Source: an uncultured Pseudomonadota bacterium (GTDB lineage Bacteria > Pseudomonadota > Gammaproteobacteria > Steroidobacterales > Steroidobacteraceae). Taken from it: DNA of 64,000 nt. Location of the stretch: the NCBI GenBank assembly GCA_903884235.1, contig CAISEB010000037.1:29132-93131 (forward strand), in the 5' to 3' direction. This document shows, piece after piece, positions 28,025 to 42,124 of the stretch. A model generated the notes under the pieces. That model worked only from the letters and a program-made list of their open reading frames with translations. It made no database searches and had not been told where the DNA came from. Within the stretch, counting starts at the first letter, position 1, and the number at the start of each line of letters is the position of its first letter. Made by a program: the position numbers and the translations under genes.

Positions 28025-28942
28025 ATGTTTCCCAGCCAGCCCATCGCCCTGGACGCCAGCGTCACCATCGCCACCGCCGCGTATGGCAATGCCGAGGTCA
28101 CCGGAACGTGCCTCGAGTCGCTCCGACTGAGTGCGACGGGCGACTACGAACTGATCCTGATCGACGACCACTCCCCTGACGACGGCGCGATCCGCCGGCT
28201 CTTCCGCGCGGTGCGCGCGAGCCGACCGACCACGCGCATTTTCGAGTTCACCGAGAACCAGGAGTACACCGGCAGCGTCAACGCCGCCCTGTCGCACGCG
28301 AGCGGCCAGTACGTCCTGTTCATCTCCAACGACATCTACGTCACGCCCGACTACCTGCGGGTCCTGCTGGCGGTCGCCCGCGCAAATCCGCGCGTCGGCA
28401 TCCTGCGGGGCAGCGCCAACTTCGTCGACAATGGCCTCGCGACGCACAGCCTGTCGTTCAAAGAACCCATCTCGGACCTGCCGGGCCTGTTCCGGGCGAG
28501 CGCGGCATGCGCGCAGCAGTTCGGCATGCAGGCGTTGCCGGACCCGTTCCTCGTCGGCGACGCCTTCCTCGTGACCCGTGACGTCCTCGATCGCATCGGC
28601 ACGTTCGACCCGCTGTTCTACGGCTACTTCGGCGACCCCGATTTCGGGCTGCGGGCCCGGGTCGCCGGATTCGAGACCGTGCTGCTGCAGGGTGCGTTCG
28701 CCTTCCACCACCAGGATTCGAACTTCAACTACCTGCCGCAGGAGCGGCGCAACGCCAAGCTCCACCGGCGCTGGATGCGCGTGTACGAGAACTGGGCTCG
28801 GTTCAAGCTGAAGCACGGCCTGCCGGTGTCGCAGCCCTATACGACGATCGCGGACGTCCCGTGGGACCTGCTCGCCGGCCAGCCCTTCGACCCGGCCCGC
28901 CACTACGTCCGGCCCGGCGACTATTCGCGATTCGAGGTGTGA
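28025..28942 (+). CDS. Family 2 glycosyltransferase
   Basis: 305 residues, no membrane helix. A GT-A fold with VTIATAAYGNAEVTGTCLES at the N-terminus, the nucleotide-binding LILIDDHSPDDG, and SNDIYVTPDYL replacing the usual DxD region. The acceptor-domain pattern GTFDPLFYGYFGDPDFGLR resembles rhamnosyltransferase-type GT2 enzymes. Substrate unknown. It stands alone between truD and the isomerase gene with no polysaccharide cluster, interrupting the truD-surE linkage seen in Pseudomonas, so it may be an insertion. ATG at 28025 chosen; an in-frame ATG at 27995 is possible. Confidence 0.83.
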   Translation: MFPSQPIALDASVTIATAAYGNAEVTGTCLESLRLSATGDYELILIDDHSPDDGAIRRLFRAVRASRPTTRIFEFTENQEYTGSVNAALSHASGQYVLFISNDIYVTPDYLRVLLAVARANPRVGILRGSANFVDNGLATHSLSFKEPISDLPGLFRASAACAQQFGMQALPDPFLVGDAFLVTRDVLDRIGTFDPLFYGYFGDPDFGLRARVAGFETVLLQGAFAFHHQDSNFNYLPQERRNAKLHRRWMRVYENWARFKLKHGLPVSQPYTTIADVPWDLLAGQPFDPARHYVRPGDYSRFEV

Positions 28943-28960
28943 CGGCACGCGCGCCGCTCC

Positions 28961-30031
28961 TCAGTCGTCGTTGGCCTCCGCCAGCGGGGTGGCCGTCGCG
29001 AGCAACTCGCGCACGAGCGCGGTCGCATAGGCCCCGGGCGGCAACCGGAACGACAACGTGAGCACGTCCCCGGCCCGGCTTGCACTCCATTCCGTCGGCA
29101 CCAATCGCAAGGCGCGCCGGCTCGCCTCCAGCCCCTCCTGCTCGAGCTTCCCGCACAGCGCCGCGAACGGCGCGAGCAGTGCCGCCTCGAGCGCCGCCGC
29201 CGCCCCGGCGGGCCCGCGGCCCCGGCCCGGCAGCGGACCGGTGGGATGCACGTCGTGGCGCAGGACGCGTTCCTCCAGGGTCGCATCCACCGCATCGGCG
29301 ACGAACCAGCTGTTGCGCCCGTCCAGGTTGACGCATTCGCCGTCGAGCAGGCGGTTCCAGGTGCCGTCCGCGACGCGCGCGCCGAGCACGGTGTTGAACA
29401 GCAGCGAGCGCGCGGCGGACAGCACGAATGCACGCCCCTCGCGGCCGCGCGGCAGGCGGCCCTGCGCAAGCCACCAGGCGATCGCATCCAGGTTGCTGCC
29501 GTCGCGCCCGAAGCGCTGCGGCCCGAAGTAGTTGGGTACGCCGCCGGACGCCACCGTGGCGAGGCGCGCATCGAGGAGCGCCGGCGGCGCCGTCACCTCG
29601 CGCAGCACCAGCGTGAACTCGTTGCCCGAGAGCGCGCCGCGGCGCAGCTTGCGCGACTGGCCGGCGGCGGCGAGCACCCGAAAGCCACGGCCCTCGAGTC
29701 CGGCCCATTCCACCGGCGCGCGCGGCGTGGGGACCGTGAACCATTGCCGCGCGACCGCGACGCGATCCTTGAGTCCGGCGAAGCCGACATCCCGCGACTG
29801 CACGCCGGCGAGCCGCGCGAGCTCGCCCGCGACCGCGAGCGTGTCCCGCTCGCGCTTCTCGACGTGCAGCAGCACGTGCGCCGTGCCGCCGTCCGGCTCG
29901 AAACCGAGCCGCTCGTCGACGAGGAAGTCCTCGGCGCTGGCGCGCAGCACGCCCTCGCCGACCGGCCCGCCGAGCGCGAACGGCGGCGCGAGCGCCAGCG
30001 CCCGCCAGGCCTGCGGGTCCGCAGCGGTCAC
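28961..30031 (-). CDS. truD: tRNA pseudouridine(13) synthase TruD
   Basis: 356 residues (E. coli 349). TruD makes pseudouridine 13 in tRNA-Glu. The catalytic aspartate is in [15 protein letters not shown]. The N-terminal segment [15 protein letters not shown] and the TRUD-domain segment [16 protein letters not shown] are present. The GTG start at 30031 overlaps the ispDF stop (GTGA). It is the last gene of the long rpsB-to-truD run. Confidence 0.95.
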   Translation of the reverse strand: MTAADPQAWRALALAPPFALGGPVGEGVLRASAEDFLVDERLGFEPDGGTAHVLLHVEKRERDTLAVAGELARLAGVQSRDVGFAGLKDRVAVARQWFTVPTPRAPVEWAGLEGRGFRVLAAAGQSRKLRRGALSGNEFTLVLREVTAPPALLDARLATVASGGVPNYFGPQRFGRDGSNLDAIAWWLAQGRLPRGREGRAFVLSAARSLLFNTVLGARVADGTWNRLLDGECVNLDGRNSWFVADAVDATLEERVLRHDVHPTGPLPGRGRGPAGAAAALEAALLAPFAALCGKLEQEGLEASRRALRLVPTEWSASRAGDVLTLSFRLPPGAYATALVRELLATATPLAEANDD

Positions 30032-31206
30032 GTCACCGGCCCGACCAGCGCGACCGCCTGCGCAGCGAGCCCTTCGCGCCGGCCGGTGAACCCGAGCCGC
30101 TCCGTGGTCGTCGCCTTGACGTTCACGCAGTCCAGCGCCAGGCCGAGCTCGGCGGCCAGGAGCGCACGGATCGCCTCGCGGTGCGGCGCGAGCCGAGGCG
30201 CCTCGCCGATCAGCGTCAGGTCGACGTTCACCGGCGCGAGGTTCCGGCCGCGCAGCAGCGCGAGCGCCTGGCGCAGGAAGCCAACGCTGGCGACGCCCTT
30301 CCAGCGCGGATCCGAGTCGGGGAAATGCTGGCCGATGTCGCCGAGCCCGGCGGCACCGAGCAGGGCGTCGCACAACGCGTGCAGGAGCACGTCGCCGTCC
30401 GAGTGCGCGACGAGCCCGCGCTCGTGCGCGATGCGCACGCCGCCGAGCCAGACATGGTCGCCCGGGCCGAAGGCATGCGCGTCCGTGCCGAAACCGATGC
30501 GCTGCGCCGTCATCGTCGTCCTCCCGCCGAGCAGGCGTGCCGCCGGCGCGAGGTCGGCCGGCGCGGTGATCTTGAGATTGTCGGGCGAGCCCTCGACGAG
30601 GCGGGGTCGGTCGCCGAGCGCCTCGACGGCGCTCGCCTCGTCCGTCGCCGCGGCGTGGCGCCCGAGCGCCTCGGCGAGCCGCCCGAGCCGGAACGCCTGG
30701 GGCGTCTGCGCCCGCCAGAGCCCGGCGCGCGGCACCGTGGCGTCGACGGCGCCGTCGGCACCCGAGCGCTTGAGCGTGTCCACGAGCGGCACGGCGAGCA
30801 GGGCGCCGTCCGGCGAGCCCGGGAGGGCGCCCAGCAGCGAGGCGAGGTCGGCGGCCGGCAGGCACGGACGTGCCGCGTCGTGCACCAGCACCCACGGATC
30901 GCCCGACACGCGGGCGGCCAGCGCCGCAAGTCCCGCCGCGACCGAATCGCGCCGCTCCCGGCCGCCCGTCACGGGGGTCACGCGCGGATCGCGGGCGACC
31001 GCGAGCGTGCCGAAGACCGTGTCGCCGGGGGCCAGGGCGACGATGGCGCCGAGGCAGCCCGGGTCGGCGAGGAACGGCGCCAGCGCATGCTCGATCACCG
31101 TCCGGCCGGCGAGCGGCAGGTACTGCTTGGGCAGGCCGTCGGTCGCGCCCATGCGCTTGCCATGGCCGGCGGCCGGCATCACCAGCCAGTACGCGCAGTG
31201 GCCCAC
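30028..31206 (-). CDS. ispDF: Bifunctional IspD-IspF (CDP-ME synthase / MEcPP synthase)
   Basis: 392 residues in one uninterrupted frame. Residues 1-231 are IspD, with the nucleotide-binding [12 protein letters not shown] and the VHDAARPCL and RAQTPQAFR segments. Residues 232-392 are IspF, starting [15 protein letters not shown], with the metal site and [17 protein letters not shown] and the end segment [14 protein letters not shown]. The domains catalyse non-consecutive steps 3 and 5 of the MEP isoprenoid pathway. The fusion is common in alphaproteobacteria but unusual here, where ispD and ispF are normally separate neighbours. There is almost no linker. Start GTG 31206, 11 bases after ftsB, is likely but lacks a clear ribosome binding site. 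Confidence 0.93.
   Translation of the reverse strand: MGHCAYWLVMPAAGHGKRMGATDGLPKQYLPLAGRTVIEHALAPFLADPGCLGAIVALAPGDTVFGTLAVARDPRVTPVTGGRERRDSVAAGLAALAARVSGDPWVLVHDAARPCLPAADLASLLGALPGSPDGALLAVPLVDTLKRSGADGAVDATVPRAGLWRAQTPQAFRLGRLAEALGRHAAATDEASAVEALGDRPRLVEGSPDNLKITAPADLAPAARLLGGRTTMTAQRIGFGTDAHAFGPGDHVWLGGVRIAHERGLVAHSDGDVLLHALCDALLGAAGLGDIGQHFPDSDPRWKGVASVGFLRQALALLRGRNLAPVNVDLTLIGEAPRLAPHREAIRALLAAELGLALDCVNVKATTTERLGFTGRREGLAAQAVALVGPVT
30511..30525 (-). promoter_or_regulatory. Internal ribosome binding site before the IspF half
   Basis: GGGAGG (30525-30520), six bases, then an in-frame ATG (30513-30511) exactly at the first residue of the IspF domain. This is one of the best Shine-Dalgarno/start pairs in the window and lies inside the fused gene. 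Confidence 0.65.
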
Positions 31207-31217
31207 GGCGGCGGGCG

Positions 31218-31556
31218 CTAGCGCGCCGTCTTCTGGACCGGCACGTCGGACTTCGGCGGTGCGGGGTCAGGGGCGGCGCGGCCTTCCGGATCGATGACCT
31301 GGTAGAACGTCTCGTCCTTGCCGACCATCCCGAGGTCGTTGCGAGCCCGCTCCTCGAGGGCGACCGTGCCACCCTTCAGGTCCTTGACCTCGGCGGTCAG
31401 CTGGCGATTGCGCTGCTCGAGGGTGGCGTTCTCGGCGCGCTGCGCCGCGACGCTGCGGCGCAGGTTGAGCACTGGCCGCAGGCCATCGTCCGAGAGCCAC
31501 AGTCGGTACTGCAAGCCCAGGAGCACGACCAGCAGTGCTGCGGCGAAGACCCTCAT
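31218..31556 (-). CDS. ftsB: Cell division protein FtsB
   Basis: 112 residues: a membrane helix at 3-16, a coiled coil at about 30-70 (leucine/alanine heptads with [18 protein letters not shown]), then [20 protein letters not shown], the FtsB signature. FtsB links FtsL and FtsQ in the divisome. A Pro-rich tail of about 22 residues follows. The order eno-ftsB-ispD is conserved. Stop is TAG. Confidence 0.94.
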   Translation of the reverse strand: MRVFAAALLVVLLGLQYRLWLSDDGLRPVLNLRRSVAAQRAENATLEQRNRQLTAEVKDLKGGTVALEERARNDLGMVGKDETFYQVIDPEGRAAPDPAPPKSDVPVQKTAR

Positions 31557-31608
31557 GGAATCAGGACGCTAGCACGACGTCGTGGCATTGCGAAGCCCTC
31601 GGCATCCG

Positions 31609-32910
<1,302 letters not shown>

Positions 32911-33762
32911 TCAGCTCCGGTCAGGCGCATCCAGCAGGTCTTCCTCGTACGGCGCGCGCTTGGCCGTCCGATCGAGCTCGACGAGGGTCGCGAGCAGGGA
33001 TTCCATGCGGGCCAACGGCCACGCGTTCGGCCCGTCCGACAGGGCCTTCGCCGGATCCGGGTGCGTCTCCATGAAGACCCCCGCGACGCCGGCGGCCACC
33101 GCCGCCCGCGCGAGCACCGGCACGAACTCGCGCTGCCCGCCGGAGGACGTACCCTGGCCGCCGGGCAGTTGCACCGAGTGGGTGGCATCGAATACCACCG
33201 GCGCGCCGGTCGCGCGCATCACGGCGAGCGAGCGCATGTCGGTGACGAGATTGTTGTAGCCGAACGTGAAGCCGCGCTCGCAGACCAGGATCTGCTCGTT
33301 GCCGGTCGAGCGCGCCTTGTCGACGACGTTCCGCATTTCCCACGGCGACAGGAACTGGCCCTTCTTGACGTTGACCGGGAGTCCCTGCGAGCAGGCGGCG
33401 ACGATGAAGTTGGTCTGGCGACAGAGGAATGCCGGCGTCTGCAGCATGTCGACGACGCTCGCCACCTCCGCGAACGGCGTGTCCTCGTGCACGTCGGTGA
33501 GCACCGGCACGCCGACCTGGCGCTTGACCTCGGACAGCACGCGCAGCCCCTCCTCGATGCCGGGCCCGCGGTAGCTGCTCACGGAGGACCGGTTCGCCTT
33601 GTCGTAGGACGACTTGAACACGAACGGCACGCCGAGGCGCGCGGTGATCTCCTTGAGGCGACCGGCCACCTCGACCTGGAGGGTCTCGCTCTCGACGACG
33701 CAGGGCCCGGCGATCAGGAACAGCGGCGCGCGGGCACCCACCTCGAAGCCGAGCAGGCGCAC
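32911..33762 (-). CDS. kdsA: 3-deoxy-D-manno-octulosonate 8-phosphate synthase
   Basis: 283 residues (E. coli 284). KdsA condenses arabinose 5-phosphate with PEP to make Kdo 8-phosphate for the LPS inner core. Motifs include [43 protein letters not shown] and [20 protein letters not shown]. The GTG start at 33762 is one base after the pyrG stop and has no separate ribosome binding site, suggesting coupling. PEP comes from enolase, encoded next. Confidence 0.95.
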   Translation of the reverse strand: MRLLGFEVGARAPLFLIAGPCVVESETLQVEVAGRLKEITARLGVPFVFKSSYDKANRSSVSSYRGPGIEEGLRVLSEVKRQVGVPVLTDVHEDTPFAEVASVVDMLQTPAFLCRQTNFIVAACSQGLPVNVKKGQFLSPWEMRNVVDKARSTGNEQILVCERGFTFGYNNLVTDMRSLAVMRATGAPVVFDATHSVQLPGGQGTSSGGQREFVPVLARAAVAAGVAGVFMETHPDPAKALSDGPNAWPLARMESLLATLVELDRTAKRAPYEEDLLDAPDRS

Positions 33763-33763
33763 C

Positions 33764-35476
<1,713 letters not shown>

Positions 35477-35481
35477 TCAGT

Positions 35482-36897
35482 TTATCCGAAAGGGGCCTCG
35501 CGCTCAACGACCAGCGCCCACGTCAGCGGCTCCGCCGCACCCTGCCAGGCGAGCACGATGCCAGGCTCGCCCTCGCGCGCCCGCCACTCCTCGGCGATCC
35601 AGGTGACGCCCGGCAGCACGACGGCGACTAGTTCCGCTCCCTCGTGCACGAACACGGCCCGGGCGCGCGTCCAGGGCGGCACCCCGGCCTCCCGCAGCAG
35701 GTCCTTGACCGGCCGGCGCGCGGCACCCGCGTGCCGCTTGAGGCGCTCTCCGCCCCGCCGCGGGCCGACAGTCAGCCCGGTGGCGATGCCGGCCACGATC
35801 GCCTCCCCGCTCGCGGCGGCGGACACGGCGATGCGGCCGAGCGGACCGAGCTCGATGCTGCCGCCGGGTGGCGGCAGCGCGACCGGCGCCGCGAACGGCA
35901 GCAGCGGCATGGGCGCGAACGCGTACAGGCGGTCGCGCTCGCGGCGCAGTTCCGCACCGGCCCAGGCGATGCGCGGATGGCTCCCGGGCGCGGCGTCGAG
36001 CACGTCGCGCTCGATCGTCTCGATGCGCTGGGTCGACGGCGGCGGCAGGCCGCGTTCGCGCAGCCAGTGGCGCAGCAACTCGCGCCGCTCGGCGACGGGC
36101 AGCGCCGCGAGCGCGCCGACCCGGAGCGCGGGACCCTCGGCGATGTCGACGAGGCGGGCCTGGGACGCCGAATCGAGCAGCGCCTGGCCGGAGGCGATGT
36201 GGCCGGCGGCACGCGCGACGGTGGTGGCCGCGGCCGGCCAGCGCGCCGCGATCGCCGGCCACACCGCCTGGCGCAGGTAGTTGCGGTCGAAGGCGGGATC
36301 CGCGTTCATCGGGTCCTCGTGCCACGGCAGCTGGCGCGCCACCGCCGTCGCACGCAGCGTCGCGCGCGGCACGCCGAGCAGCGGCCGGGCCATCCGGCCG
36401 GCACCGAGCGCGACCAGCGCCGGCATCGCGGCGAGGCCGCGCAGCCCGGCGCCGCGCAGCAGTTGCAGCAGCAGGGTCTCCGCCTGGTCCTCGAGATGGT
36501 GCGCGGTGAGGAGCACCTCGCCTGCGCCCAGCGCCGCGACGAACGCGCCGCGCCGCGCGCGCCGCGCTGCGGCCTCGAGACCCTGGTCGTCGAGGTCGAC
36601 GACCGCCACGTGGCGCGTCTCGAATGGCACGCCGGCGCGCAGCGCGGCGGCGGCGGCGGCGGCGGCGAGTGGCCGGGCGCCGGCGAGGCCATGGTCGACG
36701 TGCAGCGCCCGCAGCGAGCCTACCGCGCCGGGGCTGCCCGCCGCGAGCTCGGCGGCGATCGCGAGCAGCACCGCCGAATCCGCACCACCCGACAGCGCGA
36801 CGACCAGCCGCCACGGCGCCTCGCGCCCGAGCAGGCGCTCCAGCGCGATCGCGAGGATCTTCGAGTCGAGCAGGCTTGCGGGCGCCGTGCTGCTCAC
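35482..36897 (-). CDS. tilS: tRNA(Ile)-lysidine synthase TilS
   Basis: 471 residues. TilS converts C34 of the CAU-anticodon tRNA-Ile to lysidine using ATP and lysine. The PP-loop is ALSGGADSAVLLAIA; HHLEDQAETLLLQLLRG is the second conserved block. The C-terminal domain includes GGERLKRHAGAARRPVKDLL and the ending PWTRARAVFV. The GTG start at 36897 is ten bases after accA and has only a weak ribosome binding site. Stop is TAA, rare in this window. Confidence 0.94.
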   Translation of the reverse strand: MSSTAPASLLDSKILAIALERLLGREAPWRLVVALSGGADSAVLLAIAAELAAGSPGAVGSLRALHVDHGLAGARPLAAAAAAAALRAGVPFETRHVAVVDLDDQGLEAAARRARRGAFVAALGAGEVLLTAHHLEDQAETLLLQLLRGAGLRGLAAMPALVALGAGRMARPLLGVPRATLRATAVARQLPWHEDPMNADPAFDRNYLRQAVWPAIAARWPAAATTVARAAGHIASGQALLDSASQARLVDIAEGPALRVGALAALPVAERRELLRHWLRERGLPPPSTQRIETIERDVLDAAPGSHPRIAWAGAELRRERDRLYAFAPMPLLPFAAPVALPPPGGSIELGPLGRIAVSAAASGEAIVAGIATGLTVGPRRGGERLKRHAGAARRPVKDLLREAGVPPWTRARAVFVHEGAELVAVVLPGVTWIAEEWRAREGEPGIVLAWQGAAEPLTWALVVEREAPFG

Positions 36898-36907
36898 GGC
36901 GCCACGT

Positions 36908-37867
36908 TCAGACTTCGCGGAAGGCGCCAAAGGAGTCGAGCCGCCGGGCACGCTCCTCGAGCAGCAGTTCGATCGGCTTGTCCGCGAGCGCGGCGAGCGC
37001 CGTGGCGAGCGCGCCGCGCAGCGACTCGGCCACCGCCTGCGGATCGCGATGCGCGCCACCGAGCGGCTCGGCGACGATCTCGTCGACGAGTCCCTGCTTC
37101 TGCAAGCGTTCGGCGGTCATGCCCATCGCCTCGGCGGCCAGTTCCTTCTTGTCGGCGCTCTTCCACAGGATCGAGGCGCAGCCTTCGGGCGAGATCACCG
37201 AGTAGACCGAGTACTGCAGCATGATCAGCCGGTCGCAGACGCCGATCGCGAGCGCGCCGCCGGAGCCACCCTCGCCGATCACGCAGCTGACCACGGGCAC
37301 GCGCAGCTGCGCCATCTCGAACAGGTTGCGGGCGATCGCCTCGCTCTGGTTGCGCTCCTCCGAACCGATGCCCGGATAGGCCCCCGGCGTGTCGATGAGC
37401 GTGACGATCGGCAGCGCGAAGCGCTCGGCGAGGCGCATCAGCCTGAGCGCCTTGCGGTAGCCCTCCGGCTTCGGCATGCCGTAGTTGCGGCGCACGCGCT
37501 CCTTGGTGTCGCGACCCTTCTGGTGGCCGATCAGCATGATCGGCCTGCCCTCGAGCCGGGCGAGCCCGCCGACGATCGCGAGGTCATCGGCATACATGCG
37601 GTCGCCGTGCAGTTCCTCGAAGTCGGTGAACACGAGCGGCACGTAGTCCTGGGTGTACGGTCGCTGCGGGTGACGCGCCAGCTGCGCGACCTGCCAGGGC
37701 GTCAGGCTCGCGAAGATGCTCTTCGTGAGCGCCCGGCTCTTGGCCCGCAGGCGATTGATCTCCTCGACGATGTTGATCTCGGCGTCGTCACCGAGATAGC
37801 GCAGCTCGTCGATCTTCGCCTCGAGTTCGGCGATCGGCTGCTCGAAATCCAGAAAGTTCAGGTCCAT
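36908..37867 (-). CDS. accA: Acetyl-CoA carboxylase carboxyltransferase alpha subunit
   Basis: 319 residues, same as E. coli. AccA with AccD transfers CO2 to acetyl-CoA to make malonyl-CoA for fatty acid synthesis. Recognisable segments are [54 protein letters not shown] and [16 protein letters not shown]. The weak ribosome binding site and a strong hairpin between dnaE and accA may limit expression relative to upstream genes. Confidence 0.97.
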   Translation of the reverse strand: MDLNFLDFEQPIAELEAKIDELRYLGDDAEINIVEEINRLRAKSRALTKSIFASLTPWQVAQLARHPQRPYTQDYVPLVFTDFEELHGDRMYADDLAIVGGLARLEGRPIMLIGHQKGRDTKERVRRNYGMPKPEGYRKALRLMRLAERFALPIVTLIDTPGAYPGIGSEERNQSEAIARNLFEMAQLRVPVVSCVIGEGGSGGALAIGVCDRLIMLQYSVYSVISPEGCASILWKSADKKELAAEAMGMTAERLQKQGLVDEIVAEPLGGAHRDPQAVAESLRGALATALAALADKPIELLLEERARRLDSFGAFREV

Positions 37868-37887
37868 GGGGTCGCCACCGTTCCAGA

Positions 37888-37918
37888 GCAGGCCCGCCCC
37901 GTCAAGGGGGGGGCCCGC
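37888..37918 (-). other. Strong hairpin with a G8/C8 run between dnaE and accA
   Basis: Minus-strand RNA can pair 13 positions (37918-37906 with 37900-37888) around a 5-base loop, with one C-C mismatch and one G-U pair. One arm holds a run of eight C (eight G on the plus strand). There is no T tract, so it may be a Rho-type or processing signal, a stability element, or an attenuator before accA. Confidence 0.5.
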
Positions 37919-37923
37919 GCAAT

Positions 37924-40900
37924 TCACTTCAACGGCCGGGCGTCGAGCTGGCCACGGGCGCCCCAGCGGGTCAGGAACTCCTGCTGGTCGCGCGGGTGGT
38001 AGACGAGTCGCACGCCCTCCGCGCCGAAATGCCGGCCGAGCTCCTCGAGCACGGTCCGGGTCGGCCGTATCGCCCAGCCGGTCCCGAGCTCGAGCAGCGC
38101 GTTCGCAGCGTCTCCCGGGTAGTAGACCGCGACCCCGCAGCGCCCGCCGCGGACCGGCTCCAGGGTGCTGTTCAGCACGCCGAGCAGCGTGCCGCCCTCG
38201 ACCCCGGCCGGCCAGCGCAGCAGCAGGCGGCGCGCCCGCTCCTCGCGGGCGGCCGTGAGCGCGGTCATCTGCTTGGCCGCGAGCCGCCAGCCCTCGATGA
38301 AGTCGTCCCAGCGCAGCGCACCCTCGACGAGCAGGATCTGGTCCTTGACCACGAGGTCGCGGAACTGCTGCAGCACGTCGTCGAACAGCGAGACCTCGAT
38401 GCGGGCACTGCCGTCGTCGAGCACGAGCGAGGTGCGGTTGCCGCGGCGCCGGATGTCGAGCACGAGCCCGGCAACCGCGACGTTGCGGGGCGGCGTGTAG
38501 GACCGCTCGCCACCGCCTGAGCGCGCCGGCGTGATGTCGGCGATCGACACGGGCGCGAGGTACTTGAGGTCGTGCCTGAATTCGTCGAGCGGATGCCCGG
38601 ACAGGTACAGGCCGAGTGTCTCGCGCTCGCCCGCGAGCCGCATCGCCGGCGGCCACTCCGGAAGCACCGTGCGCACTGCGCCGACCGGTCGCGCGGCCGG
38701 CGTCGACGGGCCGCCGAGGTCGAAGAACATGTCGTTCTGGCCGCGCAGCGCCGCATTGCTGCGCTGCTCGCCGCCCTGGATCGCCGAGGGCAGCTCGGAC
38801 ATCAAAGTCGCGCGGTTGGGACCGAGCGCATCCATCGCGCCCGCCCGCAGGAGCGCCTCGAGGCAGCGCCGGTTGACGTGGCCGAGGTCGATGCGCGAGC
38901 ACAGGTCGTACAGGTCGCTGAACACCCCGCCGCTGCTGCGGGCCGCGACGATCGCCTCGACGGCGTGCTGGCCCACCCCCTTGATGGCACCGAGGCCGTA
39001 GCGGATGCTGCGCTCGCCGGCGACCTTGAAGCGGAAGTCCGACACGTTGACGTCCGGCGGCAGGACCTCGATGTCCATCTCGCGGCAGTCGTCGACGCCG
39101 ACGACCACCTTGTCCGTCTTGTCCATGTCGCAGGACAGCACCGCCGCGGCGAACGCCGCCGGGTAATGCGCCTTCAGCCACGCGGTCTGGTACGTGAGCA
39201 CGGCGTAGGCGGCGGAATGCGACTTGTTGAAGCCGTAGCCGGCGAACTTCTCCATCAGGTCGAAGATGTGGGTCGCCTGCGCCTCCGGCACGCCGCGCTC
39301 GGTCGCGCCGGTGACGAACACCGAGCGCTGCTCGGCCATCTCCTCCGCCTTCTTCTTGCCCATCGCGCGGCGCAGCAGGTCGGCGCCACCGAGTGTGTAG
39401 CCGGCCAGCACCTGCGCGATCTGCATCACCTGCTCCTGGTAGAGGATGACGCCGTAGGTCGGGCGCAGCGTCGGCTCGAGCGCCGGGTGCAGCCAGTCGA
39501 TCTTCTGCCCCGCCGGGGCGTGCTTGCGATCGATGAAGTCATCGACCATGCCGGCCTGCAGCGGCCCCGGGCGGAACAGCGCGACCAGCGCGACGATGTC
39601 CTCGAAGCAGTCCGGCTGCAGGCGCCTCAGCAGGTCGCGCATGCCGCGCGACTCGAGCTGGAACACGCCGGTCGTCCGCCAGGCCTTCAGCAGCGCGAAG
39701 GTCTTCGGATCGTCCAGCGGCAGCCGCTCCATCTCGAGCGGCGCCTCGCCGGTCGCGGTGCGCGCGTCGTTGACGATGCGCAGCGCCAGCGCGATGACCG
39801 TCAGCGTGCGCAGGCCGAGGAAGTCGAACTTGACGAGGCCGGCCGCCTCGACGTCGTCCTTGTCGAACTGCGTGACGATCGAGGTACTGCCGTCTTCGAC
39901 GAACAGCGGTGCGAAGTCGGTGAGCACCGACGGCGCGATCACGACGCCGCCGGCGTGCATGCCGGCGTTGCTCGTCAGTCCCTCCAGCGCGCGGCCGAGG
40001 TCGATGATCTCGCGGACGTCGCCATCGGTCTCGTACAGCCGGCGCAGCTCCTCTTCCTTCTCGAGCGCCTTGTCGAGCGTCATCTCCAGCTCGAACGGGA
40101 TCAGCTTCGCGATCCTGTCGACCGCGCCATAGCTCTGGCCGAGCACGCGCCCGGCATTGCGCACGACGGCCTTCGCCGCCATCGTGCCGTAGGTGATGAT
40201 CTGCGAGACGCGCTCGCGCCCGTACTTGAGCGCGACGTACTCGATGACCCGGTCGCGCCCCTCGGTGCAGAAGTCGACGTCGAAGTCCGGCATCGAGACG
40301 CGTTCCGGGTTGAGGAAGCGCTCGAACAGCAGGTCGTGCTGCAGCGGGTCGAGGTCGGTGATGCCGAGCACGTAGGCGACGAGCGAACCCGCGCCGGATC
40401 CGCGCCCGGGGCCCACCGGCACGCCGTTCGCCTTCGCCCAGCGGATGAAGTCGGCGACGATGAGGAAGTAGCCCTCGAACCCCATCGAGGTGATGACGTC
40501 GAGCTCGCGCGCGAGGCGCGCGTCGTAGTCCGCGCGCGGCACCGGGCGCACCTGCGGCATGCCCGCCGCCAGCGCCGCGAGGCGCGCCTCGAGTCCGGCG
40601 GCGGACTCCTGGCGCAGGAACCCGGCGGTCGTCGTGCCGTCCGGGACCGGATACTCCGGCAGGAACGACTTGCCGAGCTTGAGTTCGAGCGAGCAGCGCC
40701 GCGCGATCTCGACCGTCTGCTCGAGGACGGCCGGCAGGTCCGCGAACAGCTCGGCCATCTCGGCCGGCGTCTTAAGGTACTGCTGCTGCGTGTAGCGTCG
40801 CGGGCGCGAGGGATCGGCGAGCTGCGTGCCGTCGTGGATGCAGACCCGCGCCTCGTGGGCCTCGAAATCGCTCGCCTTGGTGAAGCGGACGTCGTTCGTC

Positions 40901-41490
40901 GCGACGACCGGCAGGCCGAGCTCGGCGACGAGCCCGAGCGTCGCCTCCACCAGCGCCTCGTCGTCCGGGCGCCCGAGCCGCTGCACCTCGAGGTAGTAGC
41001 GGTCGCCGAACAGCGAACGCCACGCGCGTGCGGCGCGATGCGCCTCGGCGATGCGGCCATTGCCGAGATGGCGGCCGACGTCACCTTCGCCCGCGCCCGA
41101 CAGGGCGATCAGCCCGGCAACGGAGTCCGGCACGAGCCAGGCGCGCTCCAGCGTCGGCACGCCCTTGCGCTGCCCCTCGAGGTAGCTGCGCGAGACGAGC
41201 CGCGTCAGGTTCTTGTAGCCGACGGGGTTCATGCACAGCAGGGTCAGCCGCGAGGACTCGCCGCGCTCCTCGCCGTCCCGCACCCAGACGTCCACGCCGA
41301 CGATCGGCTTGACGCCGGCGGCCTGCGCCGCGCGGTAGAACTTCACCATCGCGAACAGGTTGCACTGGTCCGTGACCGCGAGCGCCGGGATGCCGGCCGC
41401 GGCGGCCGCGGCGACCAGGTCGTCGATGCGCACGGTGCCGTCGACGAGCGAATACTCGGTGTGGACGCGAAGATGGACGAAGGCGGTCAC
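37924..41490 (-). CDS. dnaE: DNA polymerase III alpha subunit
   Basis: 1188-residue replicative polymerase (E. coli 1160). The PHP domain occupies about 1-270 ([20 protein letters not shown]). The palm catalytic aspartates are at about 402 and 404 in MPDFDVDFC, with the third in [12 protein letters not shown]. Fingers region [22 protein letters not shown] domain near 1000-1090 ([20 protein letters not shown]). Start GTG at 41490. Ten bases after rnhB, as in the conserved lpxB-rnhB-dnaE-accA order. Proofreading would need a separate DnaQ. Confidence 0.98.
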   Translation of the reverse strand: MTAFVHLRVHTEYSLVDGTVRIDDLVAAAAAAGIPALAVTDQCNLFAMVKFYRAAQAAGVKPIVGVDVWVRDGEERGESSRLTLLCMNPVGYKNLTRLVSRSYLEGQRKGVPTLERAWLVPDSVAGLIALSGAGEGDVGRHLGNGRIAEAHRAARAWRSLFGDRYYLEVQRLGRPDDEALVEATLGLVAELGLPVVATNDVRFTKASDFEAHEARVCIHDGTQLADPSRPRRYTQQQYLKTPAEMAELFADLPAVLEQTVEIARRCSLELKLGKSFLPEYPVPDGTTTAGFLRQESAAGLEARLAALAAGMPQVRPVPRADYDARLARELDVITSMGFEGYFLIVADFIRWAKANGVPVGPGRGSGAGSLVAYVLGITDLDPLQHDLLFERFLNPERVSMPDFDVDFCTEGRDRVIEYVALKYGRERVSQIITYGTMAAKAVVRNAGRVLGQSYGAVDRIAKLIPFELEMTLDKALEKEEELRRLYETDGDVREIIDLGRALEGLTSNAGMHAGGVVIAPSVLTDFAPLFVEDGSTSIVTQFDKDDVEAAGLVKFDFLGLRTLTVIALALRIVNDARTATGEAPLEMERLPLDDPKTFALLKAWRTTGVFQLESRGMRDLLRRLQPDCFEDIVALVALFRPGPLQAGMVDDFIDRKHAPAGQKIDWLHPALEPTLRPTYGVILYQEQVMQIAQVLAGYTLGGADLLRRAMGKKKAEEMAEQRSVFVTGATERGVPEAQATHIFDLMEKFAGYGFNKSHSAAYAVLTYQTAWLKAHYPAAFAAAVLSCDMDKTDKVVVGVDDCREMDIEVLPPDVNVSDFRFKVAGERSIRYGLGAIKGVGQHAVEAIVAARSSGGVFSDLYDLCSRIDLGHVNRRCLEALLRAGAMDALGPNRATLMSELPSAIQGGEQRSNAALRGQNDMFFDLGGPSTPAARPVGAVRTVLPEWPPAMRLAGERETLGLYLSGHPLDEFRHDLKYLAPVSIADITPARSGGGERSYTPPRNVAVAGLVLDIRRRGNRTSLVLDDGSARIEVSLFDDVLQQFRDLVVKDQILLVEGALRWDDFIEGWRLAAKQMTALTAAREERARRLLLRWPAGVEGGTLLGVLNSTLEPVRGGRCGVAVYYPGDAANALLELGTGWAIRPTRTVLEELGRHFGAEGVRLVYHPRDQQEFLTRWGARGQLDARPLK

Positions 41491-41500
41491 GGGATCGGGT

Positions 41501-42124
41501 TCACTCGGTCGGGGCGGCTCGGACGGAGGCGGATCTTACCGGCTGGAAGCTCCGCCGATGCAGTGGGCAGGGCCCGAGTCGGGCCAGGGCGGCCAGGTGG
41601 CGGGCCGTGCCGTAGCCCTTGTGCACGGCGAAGCCGTAACCCGGGTGCGCGAGGTCCGCCGCCGCCATGTGGGCGTCACGCGCCGTCTTGGCAAGGATCG
41701 AGGCCGCGGCGATCGCCGCCTCCAGGCGATCACCGCCGACGATCGCGACGAATTCGCCGTCGATCCCGAGTCCCGCGCGGTCGGGCAGGCGATTGCCGTC
41801 CACCTGCACCCCGCTCGGGCGCATCGGCAGCGCGAGCAGCGCCCGGCGCATGGCCTGGAGCGTCGCCTGCAGGATGTTGATCGCGTCGATCTCGCCGGCA
41901 TCGGCCCAGCCGAGCGCCCAGGCCGGCGCCTCGGCGCGGATCGCGACCGCGAGGCGCTCGCGCGCGGCGGCGGTCAGCTTCTTGGAGTCGTCGAGTCCGG
42001 CGAGCGACACGCTCGGCCGATCCGGCAGGATCACCGCCGCCGCGACCACGGGACCGGCGAGCGGGCCGCGGCCGGCCTCGTCAACGCCGGCAAGGCCGTG
42101 CCGGACCGGCCAGGCGAGGCTCAT
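41501..42124 (-). CDS. rnhB: Ribonuclease HII
   Basis: 207 residues. RNase HII removes ribonucleotides from DNA and RNA of RNA-DNA hybrids. The signature [20 protein letters not shown] has the first catalytic Asp-Glu; [15 protein letters not shown] and the later Asp in KTARDAHM follow. The ATG overlaps the lpxB stop (ATGA). Confidence 0.96.
   Translation of the reverse strand: MSLAWPVRHGLAGVDEAGRGPLAGPVVAAAVILPDRPSVSLAGLDDSKKLTAAARERLAVAIRAEAPAWALGWADAGEIDAINILQATLQAMRRALLALPMRPSGVQVDGNRLPDRAGLGIDGEFVAIVGGDRLEAAIAAASILAKTARDAHMAAADLAHPGYGFAVHKGYGTARHLAALARLGPCPLHRRSFQPVRSASVRAAPTE

Noticed and set aside
38572..41880. A 1102-codon open frame on the plus strand opposite dnaE
   Set aside because: Antisense shadow of dnaE with no recognisable domain; its existence follows from codon bias in the real gene.
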